Shown: positions 37,155-44,233 of the stretch, in pieces
Layout: each line of letters starts with the position of its first letter
Numbering within the stretch: the stretch's first letter is position 1
Origin: Paenibacillus sp. FSL R10-2782
GTDB lineage: Bacteria; Bacillota; Bacilli; Paenibacillales; Paenibacillaceae
DNA length: 64,000 nucleotides
Assembly: GCF_038592985.1 (NCBI RefSeq)
Contig: NZ_CP151951.1
Location: 3,711,001-3,775,000 of the forward strand
Reading direction: 5' to 3'
Notes under the pieces: generated by a model
Database searches by the model: none
What the model was told of the DNA's origin: nothing
Seen by the model: the letters and a program-made list of their open reading frames with translations, nothing else
Made by a program: the position numbers and the translations under genes

Positions 37155-37439
37155 ATGACTAAAAAAGAAAGACGTACCTTTAGCGCTGAATTTAAAGCAC
37201 AAATGGTTCAACTCTATCAGAGTGGTAAACCGCGAAAGGATATCATTCAAGAGTATGATTTGAATCCTTCATCGTTAGATAAATGGGTGAAACAGAGTTC
37301 CACATCTGGATCCTTCAAAGAGAAAGACAACCGAACTCCAGAGGAATTAGAACTGATCGAGCTTCGAAAACAGAACAAGCAACTGCTCATGGAGAATGAC
37401 ATTTTAAAGCAAGCCGCGCTGATCATGGGACGAAAGTAA
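37155..37439 (+). CDS. IS3-family transposase OrfA
   Basis: 94 residues. Helix-turn-helix domain (RRTFSAEFKAQMVQLYQSGK then DLNPSSLDKWVKQ) followed by a leucine-zipper coiled coil (LIELRKQNKQLLMENDILKQ) used for multimerisation. OrfB is in the -1 frame relative to OrfA and its open frame starts before the OrfA stop. The transposase is therefore probably made as an OrfAB fusion by -1 frameshifting, the usual IS3 strategy. AGAAGGAG lies 11 nt before the ATG. Confidence 0.9.
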   Translation: MTKKERRTFSAEFKAQMVQLYQSGKPRKDIIQEYDLNPSSLDKWVKQSSTSGSFKEKDNRTPEELELIELRKQNKQLLMENDILKQAALIMGRK

Positions 37440-37480
37440 ATGTCATTCGCCAGAATAAACATAAATACTCGGTATCAGCA

Positions 37481-38281
37481 ATGTGCGACGTCCTAAAGCT
37501 CCCTAGAAGCACCTATTATTATGAAGAAAACAAAGTGGAAGTGACATCGGAGGATGAGCTTCCCTCCCTGATTATGGACATTTTTCAAAGCAGCCGACAA
37601 AACTATGGTACGCGTAAGATAAAAAAAGAGTTGCACCAACAAGGCTTTACGGTATCCAGGCGGAGAATAGGACGAATCATGAAAGAATATGGGCTGGTTT
37701 CCTCGTATACGATCGCTCAGTACAAGCCTCATCCCACGAAATGCAATGAAGCCAAGCAAGCGAATGTATTGGACCGGAAATTTGAGCAAGAGCAGGCGTT
37801 ATCTGTCGTCGTAAGCGATCTGACGTACGTTAGAGTAGGTTCATATTGGAATTACGTATGCTTCTTTGTGGATCTGTTTAACCGCGAAATTATCGGTTAC
37901 AGTGCGGGGGCACACAAGGATGCCAAGCTGGTTTACCGTGCTTTGGCTTCGATTAAGGGCAACCTGAATGACATTCAGCTCTTCCACACGGACCGAGGCA
38001 ATGAATTCAAGAATAAGCTCATCGACGATGCGCTGGAGGCTTTTCAGATTGAGCGTTCCTTAAGCATGAAAGGCTGCCCCTATGACAACGCCGTTGCGGA
38101 AGCCACGTTTAAAATGTTCAAAACGGAGTTTGTGAAGAAACGTCATTTTGAAAGTCTAGCTGAGTTAACCACAGAATTACATGACTATGTGCACTGGTTC
38201 AACCATATTCGGATTCACGGTTCTCTGGAGTACTTGAGTCCGGCTGAGTTCAAACAGAGGCACCATAAAAAAGTTGTCTAG
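37481..38281 (+). CDS. IS3-family transposase OrfB (DDE integrase domain)
   Basis: 266 residues from the first ATG, with the frame extending upstream to overlap orfA. HTH_21-like region (RQNYGTRKIKKELHQQGFTV) then the rve/DDE catalytic core: first Asp in VVVSDLTYVRVG, second Asp in LFHTDRGNEFKN, and Glu in NAVAEATFKMFKTE. C-terminus WFNHIRIHGSLEYLSPAEF is standard for IS3. All three catalytic residues are intact, so the element may still be active. Confidence 0.92.
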   Translation: MCDVLKLPRSTYYYEENKVEVTSEDELPSLIMDIFQSSRQNYGTRKIKKELHQQGFTVSRRRIGRIMKEYGLVSSYTIAQYKPHPTKCNEAKQANVLDRKFEQEQALSVVVSDLTYVRVGSYWNYVCFFVDLFNREIIGYSAGAHKDAKLVYRALASIKGNLNDIQLFHTDRGNEFKNKLIDDALEAFQIERSLSMKGCPYDNAVAEATFKMFKTEFVKKRHFESLAELTTELHDYVHWFNHIRIHGSLEYLSPAEFKQRHHKKVV

Positions 38282-38335
38282 TTTAGTGTTGACAATCCAG
38301 TCTTTTGGACGAAGTTTATTGGATCCTCATCGAGT

Positions 38336-39565
38336 TTACCCAATATTATTTATTCTTTCATAAATTGATTTTTCAAGAACATACATCTCATCTTCTTCAG
38401 TAACAAAATCAATAAATACTTCTGTAATAATATTTTTCATTTTTAGTAGACGGTTCCTTATGTCTTGTTGCATTTGTTCGTCTGTGTTAATACCCAACAG
38501 TTGCTCTAACAGAAGTATGCTAGTAAATATAGAAAGTATAATTGTATCGTGAGATTTGCCCCGATGGTGAGGATTAAATTTGTCGTTACTTATGTAATGC
38601 TTAAAAACTAATATGTTTGGATGAGTAAATCTCGATAGTTTTTCATACAATTTATCAAATATTAAAATATCCTCTTTATAAGGACTTGCAGTGGCCATTG
38701 AATAATTAGAGATATGACCTATATATTGTTGCCCAGTTACTTTATCAACGATAGTCCTCTTATCAAACTTACCATTACTATGGGTTAAATATTCGTGAGT
38801 TCCTTCTTCCATACCGATTCTTGCTGCCACTAAATCATCTAATCTTTCGGGATATCGTAAAACATATATTATGTTAAGATAGTTTTCATAAACCGATCTT
38901 AACAAATTGAGCGAATCTTCAATCAGTCCGGCTTTTAATTGAACTTGAATAGATTTAAAGGTCTTAAACGATTTCGTGACACAAAACATAATAAAATCAT
39001 TGTGAGTGAGCTTTATGCCCTCAATATTGCCATACTTTGCGATGATCATTCCAAACAAGTAGAGTGCAGATTCAAATTCTACCAGTAAACCATTTTTCTC
39101 ACTTTCTGATACAGCTTCTTCAAATTGAAGTTCCTCATTCAAATCATAATACTCTGCCAAGGCACTACGCCATTCACTTAACTCTACATCAGTTAGATTC
39201 CCTTCATATTCTTTGACTACTAATCTGCCAGTCTTCTTATAGGCATGAATAAATGCTGGGTCTGTATTTATTTCTTCTAATAATTTCACCGTCATTTTTT
39301 CAACTTCATATTCATCCATTGGTGATACATATTGATCATAGAAGAAAAGGTCTTCGTCCTTTGGTTCTCTACCATATATCTCAACAAATCTGTTTTTATG
39401 TTCCTCCATAGCTGCAATCATATCTGGATCTTTGATTGGTATTGAACGTTTATAAATGCCATCATCATCTAAAATCCAACTGAAATTTTTATTTATACAA
39501 CATTTTTTAAATTTCTTTTTACTTCCACATGGACATTCAGAATTTCGTGAAGGTATTTTTTTCAT
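38336..39565 (-). CDS. SEC-C zinc-motif protein of unknown function (cassette gene)
   Basis: 409 residues. The N-terminal SEC-C motif (CPCGSKKKFKKCC, about 12-24), a small zinc knuckle also found at the end of SecA, is followed by a ~380-residue helical domain resembling DUF5677-type proteins (SLNLLRSVYENYLNIIYVLR; HPNILVFKHYISND). Function unknown; SEC-C proteins are common in defence islands and integron cargo. GAGGAG precedes the ATG at 39565; a TTG five codons earlier is less likely. The IS3 right end lies only 36 bp past its stop, and the attC-like site expected there is missing. Confidence 0.75.
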   Translation of the reverse strand: MKKIPSRNSECPCGSKKKFKKCCINKNFSWILDDDGIYKRSIPIKDPDMIAAMEEHKNRFVEIYGREPKDEDLFFYDQYVSPMDEYEVEKMTVKLLEEINTDPAFIHAYKKTGRLVVKEYEGNLTDVELSEWRSALAEYYDLNEELQFEEAVSESEKNGLLVEFESALYLFGMIIAKYGNIEGIKLTHNDFIMFCVTKSFKTFKSIQVQLKAGLIEDSLNLLRSVYENYLNIIYVLRYPERLDDLVAARIGMEEGTHEYLTHSNGKFDKRTIVDKVTGQQYIGHISNYSMATASPYKEDILIFDKLYEKLSRFTHPNILVFKHYISNDKFNPHHRGKSHDTIILSIFTSILLLEQLLGINTDEQMQQDIRNRLLKMKNIITEVFIDFVTEEDEMYVLEKSIYERINNIG

Positions 39566-39587
39566 ATTTTCTCTCCTCAATAAATTT

Positions 39588-39702
39588 CGTCAACGTTCCT
39601 GTATTCATAAACCCCGAAGGGTTGTCTGCTGAAATGCTTTCCTGAAATCCTTCTCGCAGACCAAGGCTCCAAAGGAGCCGCTGCTTGAATATTATGTTAT
39701 AC
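39588..39702 (-). other. attC-like site S4
   Basis: Left arm GTCAACGTTCCTGTATTCAT, right arm TTGAATATTATGTTATAC. Hairpins ACCC-CGAA-GGGT, GTCTGC...GCAGAC and GGCTCC-AAA-GGAGCC. Nearly identical to S8 inside, but with different outer flanks. It follows the XRE cassette. Confidence 0.87.
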
Positions 39703-39728
39703 GACGGACTCGCTTTTCGAATCTGCCT

Positions 39729-39959
39729 TCAATATAGGTTTTCTTCAGGAACATATTCAATCAAATCCGATAATTTGCAGTTAAATGTATCGCATAGCTT
39801 GAACAAGGTTTCCAGCTTTGTTGTTTCCATATTCGTTTCCCTATACAGCTTGTTGATTGAATTCCGACTTAATCCCGATTTCGCCATCAATTCTGTTATA
39901 TCATCTATTCGATGTTCTGCCATGAGTTCCCTTATATTACACTTGATTACGGCCTCCAT
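39729..39959 (-). CDS. Cro/C1-type HTH regulator (cassette gene)
   Basis: 76-residue single-domain repressor of the XRE family (VIKCNIRELMAEHRIDDITE, then LMAKSGLSRNSINKLYRETN and FKLCDTFNCKLSDLIEY). The whole protein is one HTH_3/HTH_26 fold. It is divergent from the 95-residue gene at 40066. The 106 bp between them holds two identical-pattern 16 bp operators, so it very likely controls both genes. Confidence 0.88.
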   Translation of the reverse strand: MEAVIKCNIRELMAEHRIDDITELMAKSGLSRNSINKLYRETNMETTKLETLFKLCDTFNCKLSDLIEYVPEENLY

Positions 39960-40009
39960 TATTCTATCTTATCTCCCATATCAGTAATCATCAACGAAAA
40001 GCAAAGATT

Positions 40010-40046
40010 TAACTCTACAAAGTTATATAATAACTCTATAAAGTTA
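40010..40046. promoter_or_regulatory. Tandem operators between divergent cassette genes
   Basis: TAACTCTACAAAGTTA (40010-40025) and TAACTCTATAAAGTTA (40031-40046) are imperfect inverted repeats with TAACT/AGTTA half sites, spaced 21 bp, two helical turns. A TATAAT (40026-40031) lies between them. The layout fits repressor dimers binding the same DNA face. Confidence 0.75.
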
Positions 40047-40065
40047 ATAAAAAGAGGAACAACAT

Positions 40066-40353
40066 ATGATTAATGCATTAGAATCATTGACAGAACCACT
40101 TATAAGAATACGTTTAGAATTACTCTTTGCTGAGCTTCTGGAGTACCATACGGAGTACAATCAGCTTTCTTCGGAGACAGATCGATACTTTAGAACGCTT
40201 CGCGAAGCGTTACCCGATCAACTTCAACATACGGTTTTTCTGTACGAAGATGCTCAAATTTCTCTCCAATCCATCTTAGAAAGAAGCATCTACATACAAG
40301 GTTTCAAAGACGCTCTACAACTCTTTAGTGAATTGAAAAATTCTAACATCTAG
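40066..40353 (+). CDS. Small hypothetical protein paired with an HTH regulator
   Basis: 95 residues, mostly helical and acidic (IRLELLFAELLEYHTEYNQL; LQSILERSIYIQGFKDALQL). No recognised domain; length and layout resemble the DUF6809-type small helical proteins seen in Firmicutes (uncertain). GAGGA lies 8 nt before the ATG. It is divergent from the XRE gene and downstream of the tandem operators. It could be an effector, antitoxin partner or simple regulated gene. Confidence 0.65.
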   Translation: MINALESLTEPLIRIRLELLFAELLEYHTEYNQLSSETDRYFRTLREALPDQLQHTVFLYEDAQISLQSILERSIYIQGFKDALQLFSELKNSNI

Positions 40354-40394
40354 AGGATCATATGATCCTCTTTCCTATTGTTTTTGATTCTGTC

Positions 40395-40561
40395 GTATAA
40401 CGTTCCCGTATTCACGACGTCCCACCGACTAACTCCGCTGTGCAGTTAGTTGGTGCGGATGTGTCTTGAAATACTTCCTTGCTGCTAAAACGCCTCGTCA
40501 AATCAACATAAAACTTCTACCGCCGAGGGCGAATACCCGATGCGTGAATATTGTGTTATAC
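40395..40561 (-). other. attC-like site S5
   Basis: Left arm GTATAACGTTCCCGTATTCA, right arm GCGTGAATATTGTGTTATAC. Enlarged first hairpin CACCGACTAACT...AGTTAGTTGGTG; third hairpin GGGCGAATACCC. The middle hairpin is degenerate. Confidence 0.85.
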
Positions 40562-40658
40562 GGCGATTCGGACTTCTCCGACATCACACCACCAGTATTG
40601 TTTTATGTACTGCAAATAATTAGAATATAGACATATAGAATAGAAAGGACTGATTTCT

Positions 40659-41582
40659 ATTAAAAGTTTAATCGAAATCTATTTACACGATATATTAAAC
40701 CCTCAACTTGTTAATCTTGGCGCAAATACAGTTTCAATCGCTAAGGTTAAAAATGATATCCGTAATAGATTAATATCAATCATTAGTCGTTGGAATCAAC
40801 AAGAATTTCGAAAAACAATTCTACTAATAGGCTTAGAGGAAGCTCACTTCTATCAGCCTGAAGCTGATTTGAGTATCAAGTCTTTAGTTGTAGTAGCTAT
40901 ACGAAATAGTCTGATTGAAGATATGAAAAGTACAATACATGCAGCTAAAAAACTAGGGTTATCCAAACAGATTATTGATGACAGTACAATAAAAATTATT
41001 ACTTATGATGCAATAAGATACTTCAGTGAATATGAGCTAAATCAAATAACCATTAACTTTACTTCACAAGAAGAAACATCTGACCCTTACTTCCACTTAA
41101 AAGAAAGATATCCGATTGCTTGGGAAGCAATGAAACATCTTAGCCAGTGTGCTAATTATATACAATATCCATCTCTTGAATGTGCTCCACCTAAATCAAT
41201 AGTTACAATTAATCCCAATGAAAAATCAAGAACAATGACAGAAGTTCAAAGCGGAATTGATCCTAAAATTGATAATCAATTACAACAACTTCTTAATTTT
41301 GTTATTTCAGGCGGACAGCCTTTCTTCTATTGTGATTGCTTTAAAATGATAAGCAGGAATCCTGATAAGCTATTCAAAGTTATTGATATAGTATTGTCTT
41401 CAAACGCGCCTGTAGTAACTACTAATTATTATATAAGTAATGGATATGTCGCAAAGCGCTCAAAATTACTTCGTCCTGCACATGACACAGATGAGATCTT
41501 AATAAAACTTAAAGATACTTCTGGTTTGAGAAAATCACATTTAGAGATTTTAAAAATAATGAAAACTTCTATGGATAGCTAA
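40659..41582 (+). CDS. Hypothetical protein (cassette gene on the opposite strand)
   Basis: The open frame is 307 codons if the likely start is the ATT at 40659 (ribosome site GAAAGGA 9 nt before); no ATG/GTG/TTG is well placed until the TTG at 40869. The 70 residues upstream of 40869 read as normal protein (IKSLIEIYLHDILNPQLVNL), so the gene either uses a rare ATT start or has lost its ATG. No recognised domain; soluble. The stop lies 22 bp from S6, but the gene runs against most cassette genes. Confidence 0.55.
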   Translation: MKSLIEIYLHDILNPQLVNLGANTVSIAKVKNDIRNRLISIISRWNQQEFRKTILLIGLEEAHFYQPEADLSIKSLVVVAIRNSLIEDMKSTIHAAKKLGLSKQIIDDSTIKIITYDAIRYFSEYELNQITINFTSQEETSDPYFHLKERYPIAWEAMKHLSQCANYIQYPSLECAPPKSIVTINPNEKSRTMTEVQSGIDPKIDNQLQQLLNFVISGGQPFFYCDCFKMISRNPDKLFKVIDIVLSSNAPVVTTNYYISNGYVAKRSKLLRPAHDTDEILIKLKDTSGLRKSHLEILKIMKTSMDS

Positions 41583-41603
41583 TGCTATATATTCCGAATT
41601 GTC

Positions 41604-41771
41604 GTATAACGTTTCTGTATTCACGACGCCCCACCGACATAAGGACCCATCAGGATTCGGTCGCTATGCGCTTAGTTGATGCGGATGTGTCCGCCTGATT
41701 TCGCTTCCCTGCCGATCACTTCGGGCAGACCGAGGAGCCGTATGCTTCGATGCGTGTATATAATGTTATAC
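41604..41771 (-). other. attC-like site S6
   Basis: Left arm GTATAACGTTTCTGTATTCA, right arm GCGTGTATATAATGTTATAC. Its right flank GTTATACGACGTACTAAC is complementary to the left flank of S7 (GTTAGTATGTCGTATAAC) at 17 of 18 positions. Confidence 0.87.
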
Positions 41772-41785
41772 GACGTACTAACCCT

Positions 41786-42553
41786 CTATGAACTACGTGA
41801 AAGATATTTGGATTTTACTTTTTTCCATATTTTCAGCATCGAGCTATTACTCCTTTTGTTTTCTTTTTTTACTGAAGCAAATAATATCTTTGTGAACGAA
41901 AATAAAACTATCGACATTAATAAAGTTAATAGAGCAAAAGGTGTACTTAACCATTGAGATATTTCTTTACTAGGAAATTTTTGAATATACTCATTCCAAA
42001 TAGAGATGTATAGATATAAACCAGCAAGAGCAAAAATGAACGTGGATAAATTGTGTGTTAGTATAAAAAACTCAATTATTATCTTAAAAAATATATTCTT
42101 CTTGTTTAAACTTCTAAATTGCAAATGGTCTTCGTAAATAATATCATGGGCTTCCCAGAATTCATTCTCTATACTGACATAGAAGTTATTTAAGTTATCA
42201 AAAAAAGTTTTTTCACTAACTCTTCCTGGATTATTCAAGTATTCAAAATAATTAATTTCCAATTTAAAAAATGCTTCCAAGTTATAACTTGTACCGATAT
42301 ACCTGATTTTAGTTTCATCTTCTTGATAATGCTCGAAAAATTCAGCTAAGAGATTGTTTTTCCTTTCTTGCTCTTTTTCACTAATTATTTTTTTCAATCT
42401 TATAAACATATGAGAATATACTTCGTGATAACTTTGTGATAATTCTTTTAAATAAACCTCCCTTTTTTTAGCTCGATAATTGAACTGGTATCCAACAAAC
42501 GCTGTTATTATTGCCAAAATTACTACAGGTAATTGTAATCCCAAAAAGCTCAT
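41786..42553 (-). CDS. Membrane protein of unknown function (cassette gene)
   Basis: 255 residues. The N-terminal TM is at about 5-22 (LQLPVVILAIITAFVGYQF), then a long helical cytoplasmic part with many charged residues (KKREVYLKELSQSYHEVYSH), and two or three further TMs near the C-terminus (FILTHNLSTFIFALAGLYLYI; LSTPFALLTLLMSIVLFSF). I recognise no family. Start 42553 (MSFLGLQLP) is preferred because the earlier codon falls inside S7. AT-rich, sole gene of its cassette. The layout is seen in membrane-bound effectors of defence systems, but nothing proves that. Confidence 0.7.
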   Translation of the reverse strand: MSFLGLQLPVVILAIITAFVGYQFNYRAKKREVYLKELSQSYHEVYSHMFIRLKKIISEKEQERKNNLLAEFFEHYQEDETKIRYIGTSYNLEAFFKLEINYFEYLNNPGRVSEKTFFDNLNNFYVSIENEFWEAHDIIYEDHLQFRSLNKKNIFFKIIIEFFILTHNLSTFIFALAGLYLYISIWNEYIQKFPSKEISQWLSTPFALLTLLMSIVLFSFTKILFASVKKENKRSNSSMLKIWKKVKSKYLSRSS

Positions 42554-42583
42554 TTTTTTCAATCCTTTATTTGTTAGTATGTC

Positions 42584-42746
42584 GTATAACGTCTCTGTAT
42601 TCACGAACCCAAGAGGATTAAGTGACCGTTGGGAACGGGTCGTAAGACTTAGCCTCGCAGGAGTTGTCCGGCTGAATCTACCCTCGGCACTTCTACATCG
42701 GTCCGGACCAAGGGCGTAAGCCCGCAGCGTGAATACGGTGTTATAT
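42584..42746 (-). other. attC-like site S7
   Basis: Left arm GTATAACGTCTCTGTATTCA, right arm GCGTGAATACGGTGTTATAT. Hairpins: enlarged first stem, GTCCGG...CCGGAC, and GGGC-GTAA-GCCC. The arm sequence TATTCACGAAC is shared with the putative attI. Confidence 0.87.
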
Positions 42747-42765
42747 GAGGGGATGACTTCTTGAG

Positions 42766-43179
42766 CTACTTACTAATTGTCCTTAATTCATCTATCATTC
42801 TTTCTTTTACTTGATCTAATTGAGTTTTTGTTTTATTTATTGGTTCTAACCATCCAAATCCATCATTCTTATACCTTGGAAATACATGCATGTGATAATG
42901 ATCTAAATCATTAAATATTCCACCGTTTTGAATTATTGATATTCCATTTGGTTGATATATTGCTTTAAGTGCTTTAGAAATGATTACTGATGCACTCATG
43001 ATGGAACTTAATGTTATCTCATCAATCTCTTCAAGATCTTTAAAACGTCTCTTCGTCAAGATCAAGGTATGCCCTTCATTAAGTGGATCAATATCTAAAA
43101 TACAGGTAATGAATTTATCTTCATAAACAACATTTGTTTCAACTAATTAATTAGCAAGTTTGCAACCTAAACAAATCAT
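42766..43179 (-). pseudogene. HIT-family protein with an in-frame stop
   Basis: The frame starts at the ATG at 43179 (MICLGCKLAN), meets TAA at 43147-43149 and continues LVETNVVYEDKFITCILDID to the histidine triad DHYHMHVFPRY. HIT proteins hydrolyse or transfer nucleotides; the triad is intact. AAA-to-TAA (Lys to stop) would explain the break. Translation could restart downstream, but the first beta strands and the CxxC-like start would be lost. Sole gene of its cassette, stop 20 bp from S7. Confidence 0.75.
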
Positions 43180-43222
43180 GATTTAGATCCTTTCGTCATT
43201 AAAAATGTACTTCATCACTTTC

Positions 43223-43336
43223 ATATAACGTTTCTGTATTCATGAACCCGAAGGGTTGTCTGCTGAAATGCTTTCCTGAAATCCTTCTCGCAGACCAAGG
43301 CTCCAAAGGAGCCGCTGCTTGAATATTATGTTAAGT
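43223..43336 (-). other. attC-like site S8
   Basis: Left arm ATATAACGTTTCTGTATTCA, right arm TTGAATATTATGTTAAGT. Its right flank GTTAAGTGAAGTTCTATT is complementary to the left flank of S9 (AATAGAATTTCACTTAAC) at all but one position. Confidence 0.88.
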
Positions 43337-43384
43337 GAAGTTCTATTCTTCCCTGATTAAGCTACTAAACATCTGCCAACTTCT

Positions 43385-43759
43385 TTAACGTAGGAGCTCA
43401 AAGTTCTCTAAATCAACATTGAATTTACCCTTTATTAATATATCTAACCCTAGTAATCCGTTAATGTTATGATATCTAAATGAAGTAAAGTCTATTGGGG
43501 TATCCCTTAAGATATATTCTCCTACCTGTATTCCCTCTATCGTTTTGGTAAATGCATGTTCTTTACCTCCGATTCCATAACTGGTTATAATATCATCTTC
43601 TAAGCCGACTCGAATTCCAATATCATCCACTTCATCCTGAGAAATCAATGTATGACTTGCTCCTGTATCAATAACTACATTATTTATTATTTTCTTCTGT
43701 CCATTATAATGAATCGTTATTTCCGTAAATAATAATCCATCTTTATACTCAATTTTCAT
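43385..43759 (-). CDS. Retropepsin-like aspartyl protease-fold protein (cassette gene)
   Basis: 124 residues, the size of a single retropepsin lobe that would act as a homodimer. The active-site motif VVIDTGASHTLIS (D-T-G-A-S) is at about 29-41, and the typical C-terminal GLLGLDILIKGKFNVDLEN is present. Bacterial members of this group (gag-asp_proteas/PerP-like) are rarely characterised. It follows the 85-residue gene directly (stop and start adjacent), so the two are co-translated; the pair occupies one cassette. Confidence 0.78.
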   Translation of the reverse strand: MKIEYKDGLLFTEITIHYNGQKKIINNVVIDTGASHTLISQDEVDDIGIRVGLEDDIITSYGIGGKEHAFTKTIEGIQVGEYILRDTPIDFTSFRYHNINGLLGLDILIKGKFNVDLENFELLR

Positions 43760-44002
43760 TTATAGATATCTCCTTAGACCAACATTCTTCCTAACTTTCA
43801 CTATAACCCGATCCTTAGAAGTATGATAAATCAAGGTCTTCTCTTTGCTATTCAATAATTCTTTTGTTGCTTCTTCATCACTCACAGGGCCAATTACAGC
43901 AACATCATCTATGAATTCTTGACTATCTCTCTCTTCAGAATGAATAATTTCGAACTTCACAAATTGATTCGGAAAGATCTGTTGTACTTCTTGCCACTTC
44001 AC
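43760..44002 (-). CDS. Small hypothetical protein upstream of the protease-like gene
   Basis: 80 residues from a GTG at 44002, which has GGAGGG 7 nt upstream (the TTG five codons earlier would lie on the ribosome site). The sequence (KWQEVQQIFPNQFVKFEIIH, then RDSQEFIDDVAVIGPVSDEE) is a compact alpha/beta protein; I recognise no family. It abuts the aspartyl-protease-like gene and might be its substrate, inhibitor or antitoxin-like partner (inference from position). Confidence 0.65.
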   Translation of the reverse strand: MKWQEVQQIFPNQFVKFEIIHSEERDSQEFIDDVAVIGPVSDEEATKELLNSKEKTLIYHTSKDRVIVKVRKNVGLRRYL

Positions 44003-44073
44003 GATTAATCCCTCCAAACGTTTTTGATTGTATTATATCATTTATTTGGTCTAATGGTTTTCAATAGAATTTC

Positions 44074-44193
44074 ACTTAACGTTTCCGTATTCACGATGTC
44101 CGCGAAGGCGGATGTGTCCGGCTGCCTCTGCTTCCCCGAAATTCTTCTGCCGGACCGAGGGCGTATGCCCGATACGTGAATATTATGTTATAT
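44074..44193 (-). other. attC-like site S9 (first cassette)
   Basis: Left arm CTTAACGTTTCCGTATTCAC, right arm ACGTGAATATTATGTTATAT. Clear cloverleaf: GTCCGC-GAA-GGCGGAT, GTCCGGC...GCCGGAC with CCGAAATTC in the loop, and GGGC-GTAT-GCCC. Its right flank GTTATATGCAGTAAG matches the start of the first cassette at attI (GTTATATGCAATAAG) at 14 of 15 bases. Confidence 0.9.
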
Positions 44194-44233
44194 GCAGTAA
44201 GGTGCCATCCTTGAGATACTTTCAGCCTTATTC

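Larger units (their letters stand above)
37072..38299 (+). mobile_element. IS3-family insertion sequence, apparently complete
   Basis: 1228 bp. The left end TGGATCGGTTACACTCTTCT and right end TTTAGTGTTGACAATCCA lie in 25 bp inverted repeats that match at TGTCTAG, AGTGT and ATCCA. It holds orfA and orfB with intact DDE residues. The 3 bp outside the left end (GAG) and right end (GTC) differ, so there is no target-site duplication. That suggests recombination through the element rather than a simple insertion. Confidence 0.85.
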
